Assembly (NCBI GenBank): GCA_025992895.1
Contig: DAJPGA010000001.1
Coordinates: forward strand, 693,001 to 757,000
DNA length: 64,000 nucleotides
Reading direction: 5' to 3'
DNA from: Veillonellaceae bacterium
GTDB lineage: Bacteria; Bacillota; Negativicutes; Veillonellales; Dialisteraceae
This document shows, in pieces, positions 9,210-17,113 of this stretch; positions within the stretch are counted from its first letter, which is position 1, and each line of letters begins with the position of its first letter. The notes beneath the pieces are model-generated. The model did not search any database. It saw only the letters and a list, made by a program, of their open reading frames with translations, and had not been told where the DNA came from. A program made the translations under genes and the position numbers.

Positions 9210-9938
9210 ATGGATTTATTCGGACATGAGGATCCCGAAGACCGCCTGGCAAGGGAAAAGCAGATGTCGTATGCGTCGCATGAGGAAATCAAGCGCGCCA
9301 TCGAAGCCTGCCATCGCTGCCACCTTCGTGATGAGGGAGGCCTTGGCCCCGTCCTTTCTACAGGCCCGGCCGATGCTCCGCTCATGATCGTCGGGGAAGG
9401 CCCGGGGCGTGTGGAAGATGATTACGGCGGACCCCTGATCGGCCCGTCGGGACAGCTCCTCGACAAAGCGCTCGCCTCCGTCGGCATCACACGCGACCAT
9501 GTCTATGTGACGAATATCGTGAAGTGCCGTCCGCGCGGCAACCGCACGCCGACGATCGAAGAAGGCCATTTCTGCGGATCCATATGGCTTGCTGAAGAAA
9601 TCCGGCAGGTCAGGCCGAAGGTCATCATCGGCCTTGGCAAAGTCGCCCTCCGTTTCTTTCTGGGAAGAGACGCGGGCATCGTCCGTTCGCGCGGACACTG
9701 GATCGACTACCACGGGATACCCGTCATGCCGACCTTCCATCCGGCCTACCTCCTGCGTCAGACCGGCCATGAGCTCGTCGAAGCCAAGTGGCAGGTCTAC
9801 TACGACCTGAAAGCGGCGAAGGAAAGAGCTGAAGAAGCAGCGCCTGACTGGGTATGGAAGAGTGAAACACCGCCGAACCTTCTTGAGGAACTTGCCGGAG
9901 AGCGTGAGAAACGCCACGCGGGAGGGCCTCATTTCTGA
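9210..9938 (+). CDS. Uracil-DNA glycosylase, family 4 ([4Fe-4S] type)
   Basis: 242 residues. Family-4 motifs are present: CHRCHLRDEG (first cluster cysteines), GEGPGRVED with GGPLIGPSGQLLD (catalytic motif 1), NIVKCRPRGNRTP and the later Cys (remaining cluster ligands), and FHPAYLLRQ (motif 2). It removes uracil from DNA for base-excision repair. Its place 28 bases after dnaB links repair with replication. The C-terminal 40 residues are charged and less conserved. Confidence 0.88.
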   Translation: MDLFGHEDPEDRLAREKQMSYASHEEIKRAIEACHRCHLRDEGGLGPVLSTGPADAPLMIVGEGPGRVEDDYGGPLIGPSGQLLDKALASVGITRDHVYVTNIVKCRPRGNRTPTIEEGHFCGSIWLAEEIRQVRPKVIIGLGKVALRFFLGRDAGIVRSRGHWIDYHGIPVMPTFHPAYLLRQTGHELVEAKWQVYYDLKAAKERAEEAAPDWVWKSETPPNLLEELAGEREKRHAGGPHF

Positions 9939-9962
9939 CAGAAAAATAACGGATGCATTCCT

Positions 9963-9991
9963 TTGACACAGGGCCGCCTTTGCGGTATCCT
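9963..9991 (+). promoter_or_regulatory. Sigma-70-type promoter of the L,D-transpeptidase gene
   Basis: -35 TTGACA (9963-9968), a 17-base spacer, -10 TATCCT (9986-9991), about 75 bases before the TTG start. Confidence 0.6.
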
Positions 9992-10068
9992 GTCAATATG
10001 TCGCAAGACATGGAATCCATCCGTTTCTTTATACCCGGGAAGGGTTTTCATAAAAAGGGGAAATTGCA

Positions 10069-11160
10069 TTGCTGAAGAAAATCATTCTGGCCGCATCGAT
10101 TGCGATCGCGCTCTCGCCCGTCATCGGGATTGAGGCCAAGACTCCGGCATCCAGTAAGGGGAAGCAAGCGCCGGCTCCCATTATTACGATCACATCCAGC
10201 GCGCCTGCCGCAGAGACAGTGAAGGCAGCGCCCGAAAAAGAAGCGCCTGTTCAGGTCAAAATCACGCCGGCCAAGGCAGAAACGACCGATAAGGAAGGAA
10301 AGAAGAAGCCTGCCTTTGAAGACAAGCGCATAGAAATCAACCTTGCCAGCCGTCTCCTGACTCTCTATCAGGGCGACGTGGGCATCCGCATGTATCCGGT
10401 CGCTCCGGGCAAGCCTGACTCTCCGACGCCCGTCGGCAGAAGAAAAGTCGTCGATATGGAAATCAATCCGACATGGATCGATCCTGATCATCCGGAAGTG
10501 GAAATCCCATCCGGCCCTGACTGCCCGATCGGCTACCGCTGGATCGGTATCGGCGGCAACTACGGCATCCACGGGACAAATGTCCCCTCTGCCATCGGCA
10601 CCTATGCTTCCCATGGCTGTGTCCGCCTCAATGAAAAAGACGTCGAAGACCTTTATGCGCACATCGTCAAAGGCATTCCCGTCGACATCATCTACGAACG
10701 CGTCGTCATCCATGTGCAGCCGGACAAGACGCTGACCTACTACGTCTATCCCGACGGTTACCACAGAGAACCGCTGACCGTCAAGGACATTGAAAATAAG
10801 CTCGCTCCTTACGGCGCCTCTGCTTTCGTGAATGAAGACCAGGTCCGCGAAGCCATCGAATCCTCCGACGGCCAGCCGAACTACGTCGCCAAAGTCTACG
10901 ACCTTTACGTCAAAGGCACGAAGCTTTCCGACAAGGCCCTCGGCAAAGACGGCGCTGTCTACATCCCCGTCATGCCCGTCGCCAATGCGGCAGGCGTCCG
11001 TGCCGAATGGTCCCCGAACTGGCAGCAGGTCAGAACCAAGTACGGAAGAGCACCGGGCATCTCCAAAGGCGGCTCCCTCTACGTCAATGCCAATGAAGCA
11101 GCTGCCCTCTTCGGCCTCAAAGGCACCCTCGAAGACAACGGCACCTACGTTATTCAGTAA
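10069..11160 (+). CDS. Secreted L,D-transpeptidase (YkuD domain)
   Basis: 363 residues. A signal peptide (LKKIILAASIAIALSPVIGIEA) is followed by a Pro/Ala/Lys-rich linker (about 25-85). A YkuD catalytic domain spans about 90-215 with the motif SHGCVRL; Cys184 is the nucleophile and the upstream HGT supplies His. A C-terminal domain of about 140 residues resembles a substrate- or wall-binding module. It forms 3-3 or Lpp-type cross-links in peptidoglycan. The start is TTG with AGGGGA upstream. Its last 17 codons are duplicated downstream. Confidence 0.88.
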   Translation: MLKKIILAASIAIALSPVIGIEAKTPASSKGKQAPAPIITITSSAPAAETVKAAPEKEAPVQVKITPAKAETTDKEGKKKPAFEDKRIEINLASRLLTLYQGDVGIRMYPVAPGKPDSPTPVGRRKVVDMEINPTWIDPDHPEVEIPSGPDCPIGYRWIGIGGNYGIHGTNVPSAIGTYASHGCVRLNEKDVEDLYAHIVKGIPVDIIYERVVIHVQPDKTLTYYVYPDGYHREPLTVKDIENKLAPYGASAFVNEDQVREAIESSDGQPNYVAKVYDLYVKGTKLSDKALGKDGAVYIPVMPVANAAGVRAEWSPNWQQVRTKYGRAPGISKGGSLYVNANEAAALFGLKGTLEDNGTYVIQ

Positions 11161-11204
11161 AATGGCTTCTTGATATTTGCCAGCATTTCCTTTATACTGA
11201 TGTC

Positions 11205-11267
11205 AAAAGGTACCTCTGTGCCGTTAGGCGCGTTATTCGCTACGCGTTTTGGCGGAGGTACCTTTTT
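11205..11267. terminator. Intrinsic terminator, copy 1 first hairpin
   Basis: AAAAGGTACCTC (11205-11216) pairs with GAGGTACCTTTT (11255-11266), followed by T's. It terminates the L,D-transpeptidase gene. Confidence 0.8.
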
Positions 11268-11295
11268 ATTGTATTTTTTTGGTATTTGTTAAAGC

Positions 11296-11344
11296 AAAAG
11301 CATCTCCCCGGCGCGGTTGCTGCACGCTAGTGGAGATGCTTTTT
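11296..11344. terminator. Intrinsic terminator, copy 1 second hairpin
   Basis: AAAAGCATCTCC (11296-11307) pairs with GGAGATGCTTTT (11332-11343), with A and T runs outside. Bidirectional. Confidence 0.8.
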
Positions 11345-11361
11345 GCAGATGATCTGGATTC

Positions 11362-11412
11362 TTAGTCGTCCGCTTTCCATGAGTCCGGAAGGAGGCAGCC
11401 GACGAGGATGCC
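11362..11412 (-). pseudogene. Fossil 3' end of the opposing membrane-protein gene
   Basis: Reads LLPDSWKADD and a TAA stop on the minus strand. The intact gene at 11669 ends LLPDSWKVED. It is a by-product of the tandem duplication. Confidence 0.8.
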
Positions 11413-11466
11413 CTCTTCGGCCTCAAAGGCACCCTCGAAGACAACGGCACCTACGTCATCCAGTAA
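11410..11466 (+). pseudogene. Fossil 3' end of the L,D-transpeptidase gene
   Basis: Repeats the last codons of the transpeptidase (LFGLKGTLEDNGTYVIQ, stop). The differences visible are synonymous third-base changes in the V-I codons. Confidence 0.8.
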
Positions 11467-11510
11467 AATGGTCTCTTGATATTTGTCACCATTTCCTTTA
11501 TACTGATTTC

Positions 11511-11573
11511 AAAAGGTACCTTCCTGCCGTTAAACGCGTTATTCGCTACGCGTTTGGCGAAGGTACCTTTTTA
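11511..11573. terminator. Intrinsic terminator, copy 2 first hairpin
   Basis: AAAAGGTACCTTC (11511-11523) pairs with GAAGGTACCTTTT (11559-11571). The stem base pairs differ from copy 1 (CTC/GAG becomes CTTC/GAAG), so the hairpin is preserved by compensatory change. Confidence 0.8.
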
Positions 11574-11599
11574 TTGTGTTTTTGGGTATTTGTTAAAGC

Positions 11600-11651
11600 A
11601 AAAGCATCTCCTCTGGCACGGCTGCTGCGCGTTTCGAGGAGATGCTTTTTT
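11600..11651. terminator. Intrinsic terminator, copy 2 second hairpin
   Basis: AAAAGCATCTCCTC (11600-11613) pairs with GAGGAGATGCTTTT (11636-11649). Serves the minus-strand membrane-protein gene. Confidence 0.8.
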
Positions 11652-11668
11652 GCAGATGATCGGGATTT

Positions 11669-12124
11669 CTAGTCTTCCACTTTCCATGAGTCCGGAAGGA
11701 GGCAGCCGACGAGGATGCCCACGACGAGGACGCCGTACTTGATGCCTGAGGGCATGAAGAGGTCGGCGACGGCGTACATCAGGACGACGACGGCGGCGAG
11801 TTCCTTTCCTCTGGGGTAGACGCGGTAGCGCTGGAACCAGGAGGAGAAGAGGATGACGTTCGCGATGAGCGTCAGGAAGAGCTGCGCGCCTGTGATGATG
11901 ACGAGCGTCGTCATCTGCGGCAGCTGGAGCAGATAAGCCGCTGTCATGATGCCGATGGCAATGAGGGCGACGGGGATGAGGAAGAGCATCCTTTTGATGA
12001 ATGTTTTCCTTCGTATGGTCTTTCTCCAGTCGAATGCGTTCTTCCTGTATGCCGAGAAGGCGAGGATCAGGATGGTAAGGACGTATTCAGCGATGAAAAA
12101 CAGATTGGCCTGATGAGGTGTCAT
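11669..12124 (-). CDS. Small integral membrane protein, unknown function
   Basis: About 151 residues with four to five hydrophobic segments (starting TPHQANLFFIAEYVLTILIL; later VALIAIGIMTAAYLLQL and VLMYAVADLFM). A longer frame to 12181 exists, but the minus-strand GGAAAGGAA site points to the ATG at 12124. No family recognised. It follows the VOC gene by 31 bases and is probably in the same transcript. Its 3' end is duplicated downstream. Confidence 0.65.
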   Translation of the reverse strand: MTPHQANLFFIAEYVLTILILAFSAYRKNAFDWRKTIRRKTFIKRMLFLIPVALIAIGIMTAAYLLQLPQMTTLVIITGAQLFLTLIANVILFSSWFQRYRVYPRGKELAAVVVLMYAVADLFMPSGIKYGVLVVGILVGCLLPDSWKVED

Positions 12125-12155
12125 AGTGTTCCTTTCCCAATAAAACAGGACGGGC

Positions 12156-12584
12156 TCATTCGCTTGCGAGCTCGTCCTCATCTATAAAGTGCGGCTTCTT
12201 GCGGAGCGTCTTGTCCGCATAGCGTGCGATTTCTATGAAATTTCCATCCGGGTCGATGAGGTAGATGCTCTTCATCGGTCCGCGGGCGCCGTTTCTATCG
12301 ACGATGCCGGTCACAAGCGGTGCATGGCGTTCTTCGAGCTTGCGGAGCACCTCTTCCATCGGGGAATCCGTGATGAGGCAGAGATTGATGATGCCCGTAC
12401 GCACAGCGCTCGGAGTAAAGTCCGTCAGCCCTTTTTTCAGCGTGATTTCACAGGAACCGAAGTATAGGCAGATTTGCCCGTCTTTTTCATGCGCTTCCAT
12501 GGAAAGGACATCATGATAAAAGCGGAGACACCGGTCGATGTCCGGTGTGGTCAGTACGATATGGTGATTATCGCGTAGTTTCAT
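12156..12584 (-). CDS. VOC (glyoxalase/bleomycin-resistance/dioxygenase) superfamily protein
   Basis: 142 residues with paired beta-alpha-beta modules. The first has HHIVLTTPDIDRCLRFYHDVL (split here as HHIVLTTPDID then RCLRFYHDVL); the second ends in YLIDPDGNFIEIARY. His near the N-terminus and Glu in FIEIARY are the usual metal ligands. Single-domain VOC proteins of this kind have varied roles (lyases, dioxygenases, resistance proteins), and the substrate cannot be named. It lies between aspA's terminator and the membrane protein. Confidence 0.82.
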   Translation of the reverse strand: MKLRDNHHIVLTTPDIDRCLRFYHDVLSMEAHEKDGQICLYFGSCEITLKKGLTDFTPSAVRTGIINLCLITDSPMEEVLRKLEERHAPLVTGIVDRNGARGPMKSIYLIDPDGNFIEIARYADKTLRKKPHFIDEDELASE

Positions 12585-12674
12585 GAATTCCCCTCTTTTC
12601 TTGTCTCTTTCGGAAATATGGTTATTATTTTAATGACTTTCGTTCAAAAGTGCAAACCGCAATGCACGATACAC

Positions 12675-12720
12675 AATAAAAGAATGTGAAAGAAGAACTC
12701 TTCATCCACATTCCTTTATT
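12675..12720 (-). terminator. Intrinsic terminator of aspA
   Basis: A 14-bp stem, AATAAAAGAATGTG (12675-12688) with CACATTCCTTTATT (12707-12720), with one G-U pair. A T-rich tail follows on the minus strand. Confidence 0.8.
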
Positions 12721-12765
12721 TTATTCTTATTCTATTATATACGATGAATCAATGATCCGTAAGTC

Positions 12766-14175
12766 TTACCGGGCCAGCGCGTCCTTGCCGCCTGCGATGC
12801 CCGGATGGGTCATTTCATAGGGCGAGAGGATTTTCTGGATGGCGCTTTCAGAGAGGAGCTTCCTTGCAAGGAGAATTTCCCGCACGGGACGTCCTGTCGT
12901 GTAAGCTTCCCTCGCTGTCGCGGCGCACTTTTCGTAGCCGATATGCGGGAGGAGCGCTGTGATGACGCCGACGCTGTGGTCGACCCAGCTCTTGCACTGC
13001 TCTTCATTCGCCTCGAGGTCCTTCAGCAGTTTCTCAGTGAATGTGGTGACTGCATTCGTGAGGTAGAGGAAGGAGTGGAAAAGGTTGAAGGAAAGGACCG
13101 GCTCCATGACGTTCAGCTCGAGCTGCCCGTTTTCGACGGCCAGTGTCAGGGTCAGGTCATTCCCGATGACCTGGTAGCAGGTCTGGTCGAGGACTTCTGC
13201 GATGACCGGATTGACTTTGCCAGGCATGATGGAGGAGCCGGGCTGGCGGGCAGGCACCTTCAGTTCATTGAGGCCGCAGCGAGGGCCGGATGCCATGAGG
13301 CGGATGTCGTTGGCAATCTTGATGAGGGAAAGGGAAACGACCTTGAGCGCGCCGGAGACATCAGCAAAGCAGTCCGTCGTATTCGTCGTATCGATCAGGT
13401 TGTCCGCTGTCTTGAAGGAAAAGCCGGTCAGCTGGGAAAGGATTTCCGGGAAGAGGCGGATGTATTCCGGTTCTGCATTGAGCCCGGTGCCGACGGCGGT
13501 GCCTCCCATGTTGAGCGCTTCCAGAGAAGAAAGGGAAAGGGAAATGCGGCGGATTCCGCGGCGGACGGCAACGGCATACGAATCCATTTCCTCGCCAAGG
13601 GTGATCGGTACAGCGTCCTGGAGGTGCGTGCGTCCCATCTTGATGACGTCCTTGAATGCTTCTCCCTTTTCATCGAAGCCTCTTGCCATGGAAGAAAGCG
13701 CATCCATCAGGCGGTATGCTTTCCTGACGAGGCAGACTTTGATCGAAGTCGGGAAGACGTCGTTCGTCGACTGCGCCATGTTTGCATGGTTGTTCGGTGA
13801 AATGATGTCATAGCGGCCCTTCGGATAGCCGAGGAGCTCGAGCGCACGGTTGCAGAGGACTTCATTCATGTTCATATTGACGGATGTGCCGGCGCCGCCC
13901 TGGATGGGATCCAAAGGAAACTGGTTGAGCAGTTTTCCTTCGATGATTTCATCCGCTGCGCGTATGATGGCGTCCCCGATTACGGGATCCATCCGTCCTG
14001 TCTTCAGATTGGTCAGGCAGGAAGCTTTTTTGACGACAGCCATGGACTGGATGAAATCCGGGTCAAGCTGCGCGCCGGTGATCTGGAAATTTTCCATGGC
14101 TCTCATCGTCTGCACGCCGTAATATACCTCATCAGGTACGAGTTTCTCTCCCAGAAAATCATGTTCCTTTCTCAT
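12766..14175 (-). CDS. aspA: Aspartate ammonia-lyase (aspartase)
   Basis: 469 residues, the usual length. It converts L-aspartate to fumarate and ammonia in the cytoplasm. The signature loop GSSIMPGKVNPV with its catalytic Ser is intact, as are the N-terminal GVQTMRAMENF and the substrate motif STNDVFPTSIKV. With DcuB (54803) and the SLC13 carrier (56224) it fits aspartate-to-succinate metabolism in an anaerobe. Transcription starts from a good promoter at 14396-14424, and the transcript has a structured leader of about 210 bases. Confidence 0.95.
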   Translation of the reverse strand: MRKEHDFLGEKLVPDEVYYGVQTMRAMENFQITGAQLDPDFIQSMAVVKKASCLTNLKTGRMDPVIGDAIIRAADEIIEGKLLNQFPLDPIQGGAGTSVNMNMNEVLCNRALELLGYPKGRYDIISPNNHANMAQSTNDVFPTSIKVCLVRKAYRLMDALSSMARGFDEKGEAFKDVIKMGRTHLQDAVPITLGEEMDSYAVAVRRGIRRISLSLSSLEALNMGGTAVGTGLNAEPEYIRLFPEILSQLTGFSFKTADNLIDTTNTTDCFADVSGALKVVSLSLIKIANDIRLMASGPRCGLNELKVPARQPGSSIMPGKVNPVIAEVLDQTCYQVIGNDLTLTLAVENGQLELNVMEPVLSFNLFHSFLYLTNAVTTFTEKLLKDLEANEEQCKSWVDHSVGVITALLPHIGYEKCAATAREAYTTGRPVREILLARKLLSESAIQKILSPYEMTHPGIAGGKDALAR

Positions 14176-14264
14176 TTTGCAAGCCTCCTGTAAATGAAAT
14201 AGATAGATTTGATAGAAATGGATAACTTTTCCTTATAGAAAAACAGAGCTTCACATAAGAAAAG

Positions 14265-14342
14265 GGGGCAGAGCTTCCGCACCAAGCGGACCGCTCTGCC
14301 CCACGAAGAAGGGCGTCCGGCACTGCTCTGCCGGACGCCCTT
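14265..14342 (-). promoter_or_regulatory. Two-hairpin leader of aspA, possible attenuator
   Basis: Within the aspA 5' leader, minus strand: hairpin 1 has a perfect 14-bp stem (AAGGGCGTCCGGCA, 14342-14309, six-base loop). Hairpin 2 has the stem GGGGCAGAGC/GCTCTGCCCC (14302-14265) with an inner CCGC/GCGG stem. It is followed by CCTTTTCTT, resembling a terminator before aspA. No known riboswitch class recognised. Confidence 0.6.
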
Positions 14343-14395
14343 GTCGCTCTTATGTACTTATGGAAATGCTCTAAGGAGTGCTCTCCTATGGAAGT

Positions 14396-14424
14396 AGTGT
14401 ACATCTATCCCGGGAGAGTGTCAA
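14396..14424 (-). promoter_or_regulatory. Sigma-70-type promoter of aspA
   Basis: Minus strand: -35 TTGACA (14424-14419), a 17-base spacer, -10 TACACT (14401-14396). Predicted transcription start near 14389. Confidence 0.7.
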
Positions 14425-14595
14425 GAAAATTTTTGTCAAATTTCTGTAAGGGGAAAGGGAGCAGCTTTTGCTCATTTCCCTGGGGAAAGTATATTTTCCA
14501 GGCACGGCAAGAATTGTAAACCTGTTTTCTCATCAGATTCAAAGAATAAAGAGTTAACAATTTATTTTTGAACATTTGCGAGATAGATATAACAG

Positions 14596-14619
14596 AAAAA
14601 GAGGACCCGTCGGGCCCTC
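14596..14619 (-). terminator. Intrinsic terminator of tRNA-Gly
   Basis: On the minus strand GAGGGCCCG and CGGGTCCTC (14619-14601) form a GC-rich hairpin followed by TTTTT (14600-14596), 13 bases after the tRNA. Confidence 0.75.
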
Positions 14620-14631
14620 CTTGGCTTTTCA

Positions 14632-14705
14632 TGGAGCGGATGAAGGGAGTCGAACCCTCCTGTCCAGCTTGGGAAGCTGGCGTTCTACCGATGAACTACA
14701 CCCGC
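14632..14705 (-). tRNA. tRNA-Gly (anticodon CCC)
   Basis: A 74-base cloverleaf on the minus strand. Acceptor stem GCGGGTG/CATCCGC, D-arm TAGTTCATCGGTAGAA, anticodon stem CCAGC/GCTGG with loop TTCCCAA (anticodon CCC), T-arm AGGGTTCGACTCCCT. CCA is encoded. Confidence 0.95.
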
Positions 14706-15142
14706 ATATTCAATTACTAAGTAATCATATCATTTTTTGTGAAAAATTTCCAGTCCCACTCTCCAGGCTGCGATAAAGCTTGAGGAAACCGAAGTTTCCA
14801 GGGAATGCATTAAAGCGCTAAAGATTTTCATTAAGTCCCGGGAAATGCAAGAAATCTATATATCGCGAATTCAGAAAAGTGAATACAATTTTACAAAAAT
14901 TATGAAAATCAATAATAATTCATACTATTTCAAAATATAAACTAACAATAAACTCAAATCTATATAGACAGAAATCTATAAAATTTTTAATATACTAGAG
15001 TTTATCGAAGAAGATCTAACATATAGCAATTTTCGATAAAAACTGATATAATGTTTTCGAATAAATCAGTATATTTTTTGTTTATTATTTCAGCAATACG
15101 GAGTATTCCTTTTTGATAAATTGACAAGCGGAGAATAGAGAA
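14706..15142. other. AT-rich gene-free region with an extended -10 promoter
   Basis: 437 bases with no gene. TG-A-TATAAT at 15044-15052 is an extended -10 promoter candidate for the diguanylate cyclase (start 15143); its -35 is weak. Nothing else stands out. Confidence 0.5.
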
Positions 15143-16981
15143 ATGGACAAATTCAAAAGGTTTCGTTCCTTCTTTTACTTGCCGGTCATTATTATCGGCT
15201 TGCTCTGCACGATTGTCCTCGACTGGGCTCTCTATGTCCAGGAGGAAAAAAACCTACAGAACTGGATGCAGCAGATCGCGGATGCAGAAATCCTGCGTCT
15301 GAACCGCGCCATGGACAGGTATATCAATATTTCAGCGGCCATCGAGGACCATTTGATGGAGAACAAGGGACTTCCTCCCGGGGATTACATGCGTAATCTC
15401 TACTTCTACTCGATGAGCCAGTCTTTGCGTGAAATAGAAATCCAGACGGCGCCGGACGGCCAGGTGCGCCCTGTCTATCCGCAAAACGGCAGTGTGCTTT
15501 CTGGTTTCAACCTTTTCGGAGAGAGCCAGTTTGCCAAGCGCGCAGCTTATGGAAGAGCGCAGGATGTCGTCGTGATTGAATCCGGCGTTCCTATGGCAGA
15601 CGGCACGACGGGTATGGCAGTCGTCCGCCCTGTTTTCATGGACAGGACTGCCGATAAATCCTTCTGGGGCTACATTGTGGTAGCAGTCGACCAGGACAAG
15701 CTCGTCCACGAGGCGAATATCGACCGTCTCGACCAGATGGGCATCGTCTATACGCTGATGAGAAAAGGCTATGGCGAGTCCGAGTACACTTTGATCGACA
15801 CGAATCAGAACTCGACGCACAGGGCGATCGATGCATGGAGTACGATCCAGTCCTCCGGCACCGTCGACGGGGACGAATGGCGCCTCATCATGCATCCGAC
15901 AGGCGGATGGGTGAACTTCTGGCTGCTCTTCATTTCCACATGGGCAGGCCTCATCACCACATTCATCATTGCATGGCTCTGGCAGAGAAACAAGCGTCTT
16001 CGCTTCATTGGCGAGACAGATGCGCTGACTGGCGTATTCAACAGAAAGGGCGGCGACCTCGCTGTCGACAAGTATCTTCGTGCAAACCCGAGAAAATCGG
16101 CGATGGTCATTGCTGTCGACGTGGATAATTTCAAAATCATCAACGATGTCTACGGTCATGCGGCAGGGGATCTTGCACTGAAGACCTTCGTCCGCGACAT
16201 GAAGCGCATCTTCGGCGCGAGCGCGATCATCACGAGAAACGGCGGCGATGAATTCGTCATCTTCTGTCCTTACAATAATAAGGAAGGCGTTTTCAATGAT
16301 ATGCGCCGATTCACGGAAGAACCGCATATCTTTGGTTTCAACGATAAGGAAATCCATTTCACTTCGTCGCTTGGCTGCGCTGCCTACCCTGAACAGGGAA
16401 GCAACTACGGCAACCTCTGCATCAAGGCAGACTTTGCCCTCTACGGCGCGAAGATCGACGGCAAGTCCGGCTGGAGGAAGTTTGATTCTTCCCTGACGGA
16501 ACTCCGCCACCGTTTCCAGTTCGGCTTCAATCTGAGCGATATGGCAAACGGCATGCCTGGTGCCATGATCGTCTACAAGGCAGACAAGAGCGGCAAGCTT
16601 CTCTTTGCGAGCCATATGGCCATCGACCTCTTCGGCTGCACGGACTGGGACGATTTCATGAAGTACACAAGGACCGCTGTCTGGAAGCTCATCTATACCG
16701 AAGACCTCCAGTACGTCCGCTCGGAAATCAAGAGACAGACGCATCTTGAAAAGAACAAGAACAATATTCACTTCGTCAATCACCGCATCGTCACGAAGGA
16801 CGGCAGAGTGAGGGAAGTGGAAAGCATCGGGCGCCTGCGCCACAATGCATTCTATGGCAACCTGTACTATGTATTCCTCTATGACCGCGAGCAGAAGCTT
16901 GAAAATCTGAGCTCGGACAAGCACCCCTGCAAAAACAAGCATGTGGGAATGAAGCAGGACGAGAAGAAAGACGATAAGTAG
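15143..16981 (+). CDS. Membrane diguanylate cyclase with extracytoplasmic sensor and C-terminal PAS-like domain
   Basis: 612 residues. TM1 at about 10-31, an extracytoplasmic sensor (about 32-250, double-Cache-like), TM2 at about 253-277, then a GGDEF domain with an intact GGDEF at 367-371. It should make cyclic di-GMP. The RxxD inhibitory site expected nine residues upstream is replaced by GASA, so product inhibition through it is unlikely. After GGDEF, residues 450-590 look like a PAS fold, an unusual order, and no EAL follows. Last 20 residues are Lys/Asp-rich. Confidence 0.88.
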   Translation: MDKFKRFRSFFYLPVIIIGLLCTIVLDWALYVQEEKNLQNWMQQIADAEILRLNRAMDRYINISAAIEDHLMENKGLPPGDYMRNLYFYSMSQSLREIEIQTAPDGQVRPVYPQNGSVLSGFNLFGESQFAKRAAYGRAQDVVVIESGVPMADGTTGMAVVRPVFMDRTADKSFWGYIVVAVDQDKLVHEANIDRLDQMGIVYTLMRKGYGESEYTLIDTNQNSTHRAIDAWSTIQSSGTVDGDEWRLIMHPTGGWVNFWLLFISTWAGLITTFIIAWLWQRNKRLRFIGETDALTGVFNRKGGDLAVDKYLRANPRKSAMVIAVDVDNFKIINDVYGHAAGDLALKTFVRDMKRIFGASAIITRNGGDEFVIFCPYNNKEGVFNDMRRFTEEPHIFGFNDKEIHFTSSLGCAAYPEQGSNYGNLCIKADFALYGAKIDGKSGWRKFDSSLTELRHRFQFGFNLSDMANGMPGAMIVYKADKSGKLLFASHMAIDLFGCTDWDDFMKYTRTAVWKLIYTEDLQYVRSEIKRQTHLEKNKNNIHFVNHRIVTKDGRVREVESIGRLRHNAFYGNLYYVFLYDREQKLENLSSDKHPCKNKHVGMKQDEKKDDK

Positions 16982-16989
16982 ATCATAAT

Positions 16990-17036
16990 AAAAGAACTGT
17001 GAAAGATGGGATGACCATTTCTCGCAGTTCTTTTTT
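16990..17036 (+). terminator. Intrinsic terminator
   Basis: AAAAGAACTGTG (16990-17001) pairs with CGCAGTTCTTTT (17023-17034), followed by T's. Ends the cyclase transcript. Confidence 0.85.
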
Positions 17037-17113
17037 ATTTCCCTGCAAATCGGCAAGGCTCTGTTTCTTACGATTTCCTCATGTCATGGTAAAATAATAA
17101 AAAAGGAGGCATT

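Larger units (their letters stand above)
11104..11715. repeat. Tandem duplication, two copies of about 306 bp spanning a convergent gene junction
   Basis: Copy 1 (about 11104-11409) and copy 2 (about 11410-11715) match with an offset of 306-307 bases and roughly 10% divergence. The unit runs from the 3' end of the L,D-transpeptidase gene through two terminators to the 3' end of the opposing membrane-protein gene. The internal junction shares TGCCC with both outer boundaries, which suggests recombination at a 5-base microhomology. Confidence 0.85.
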
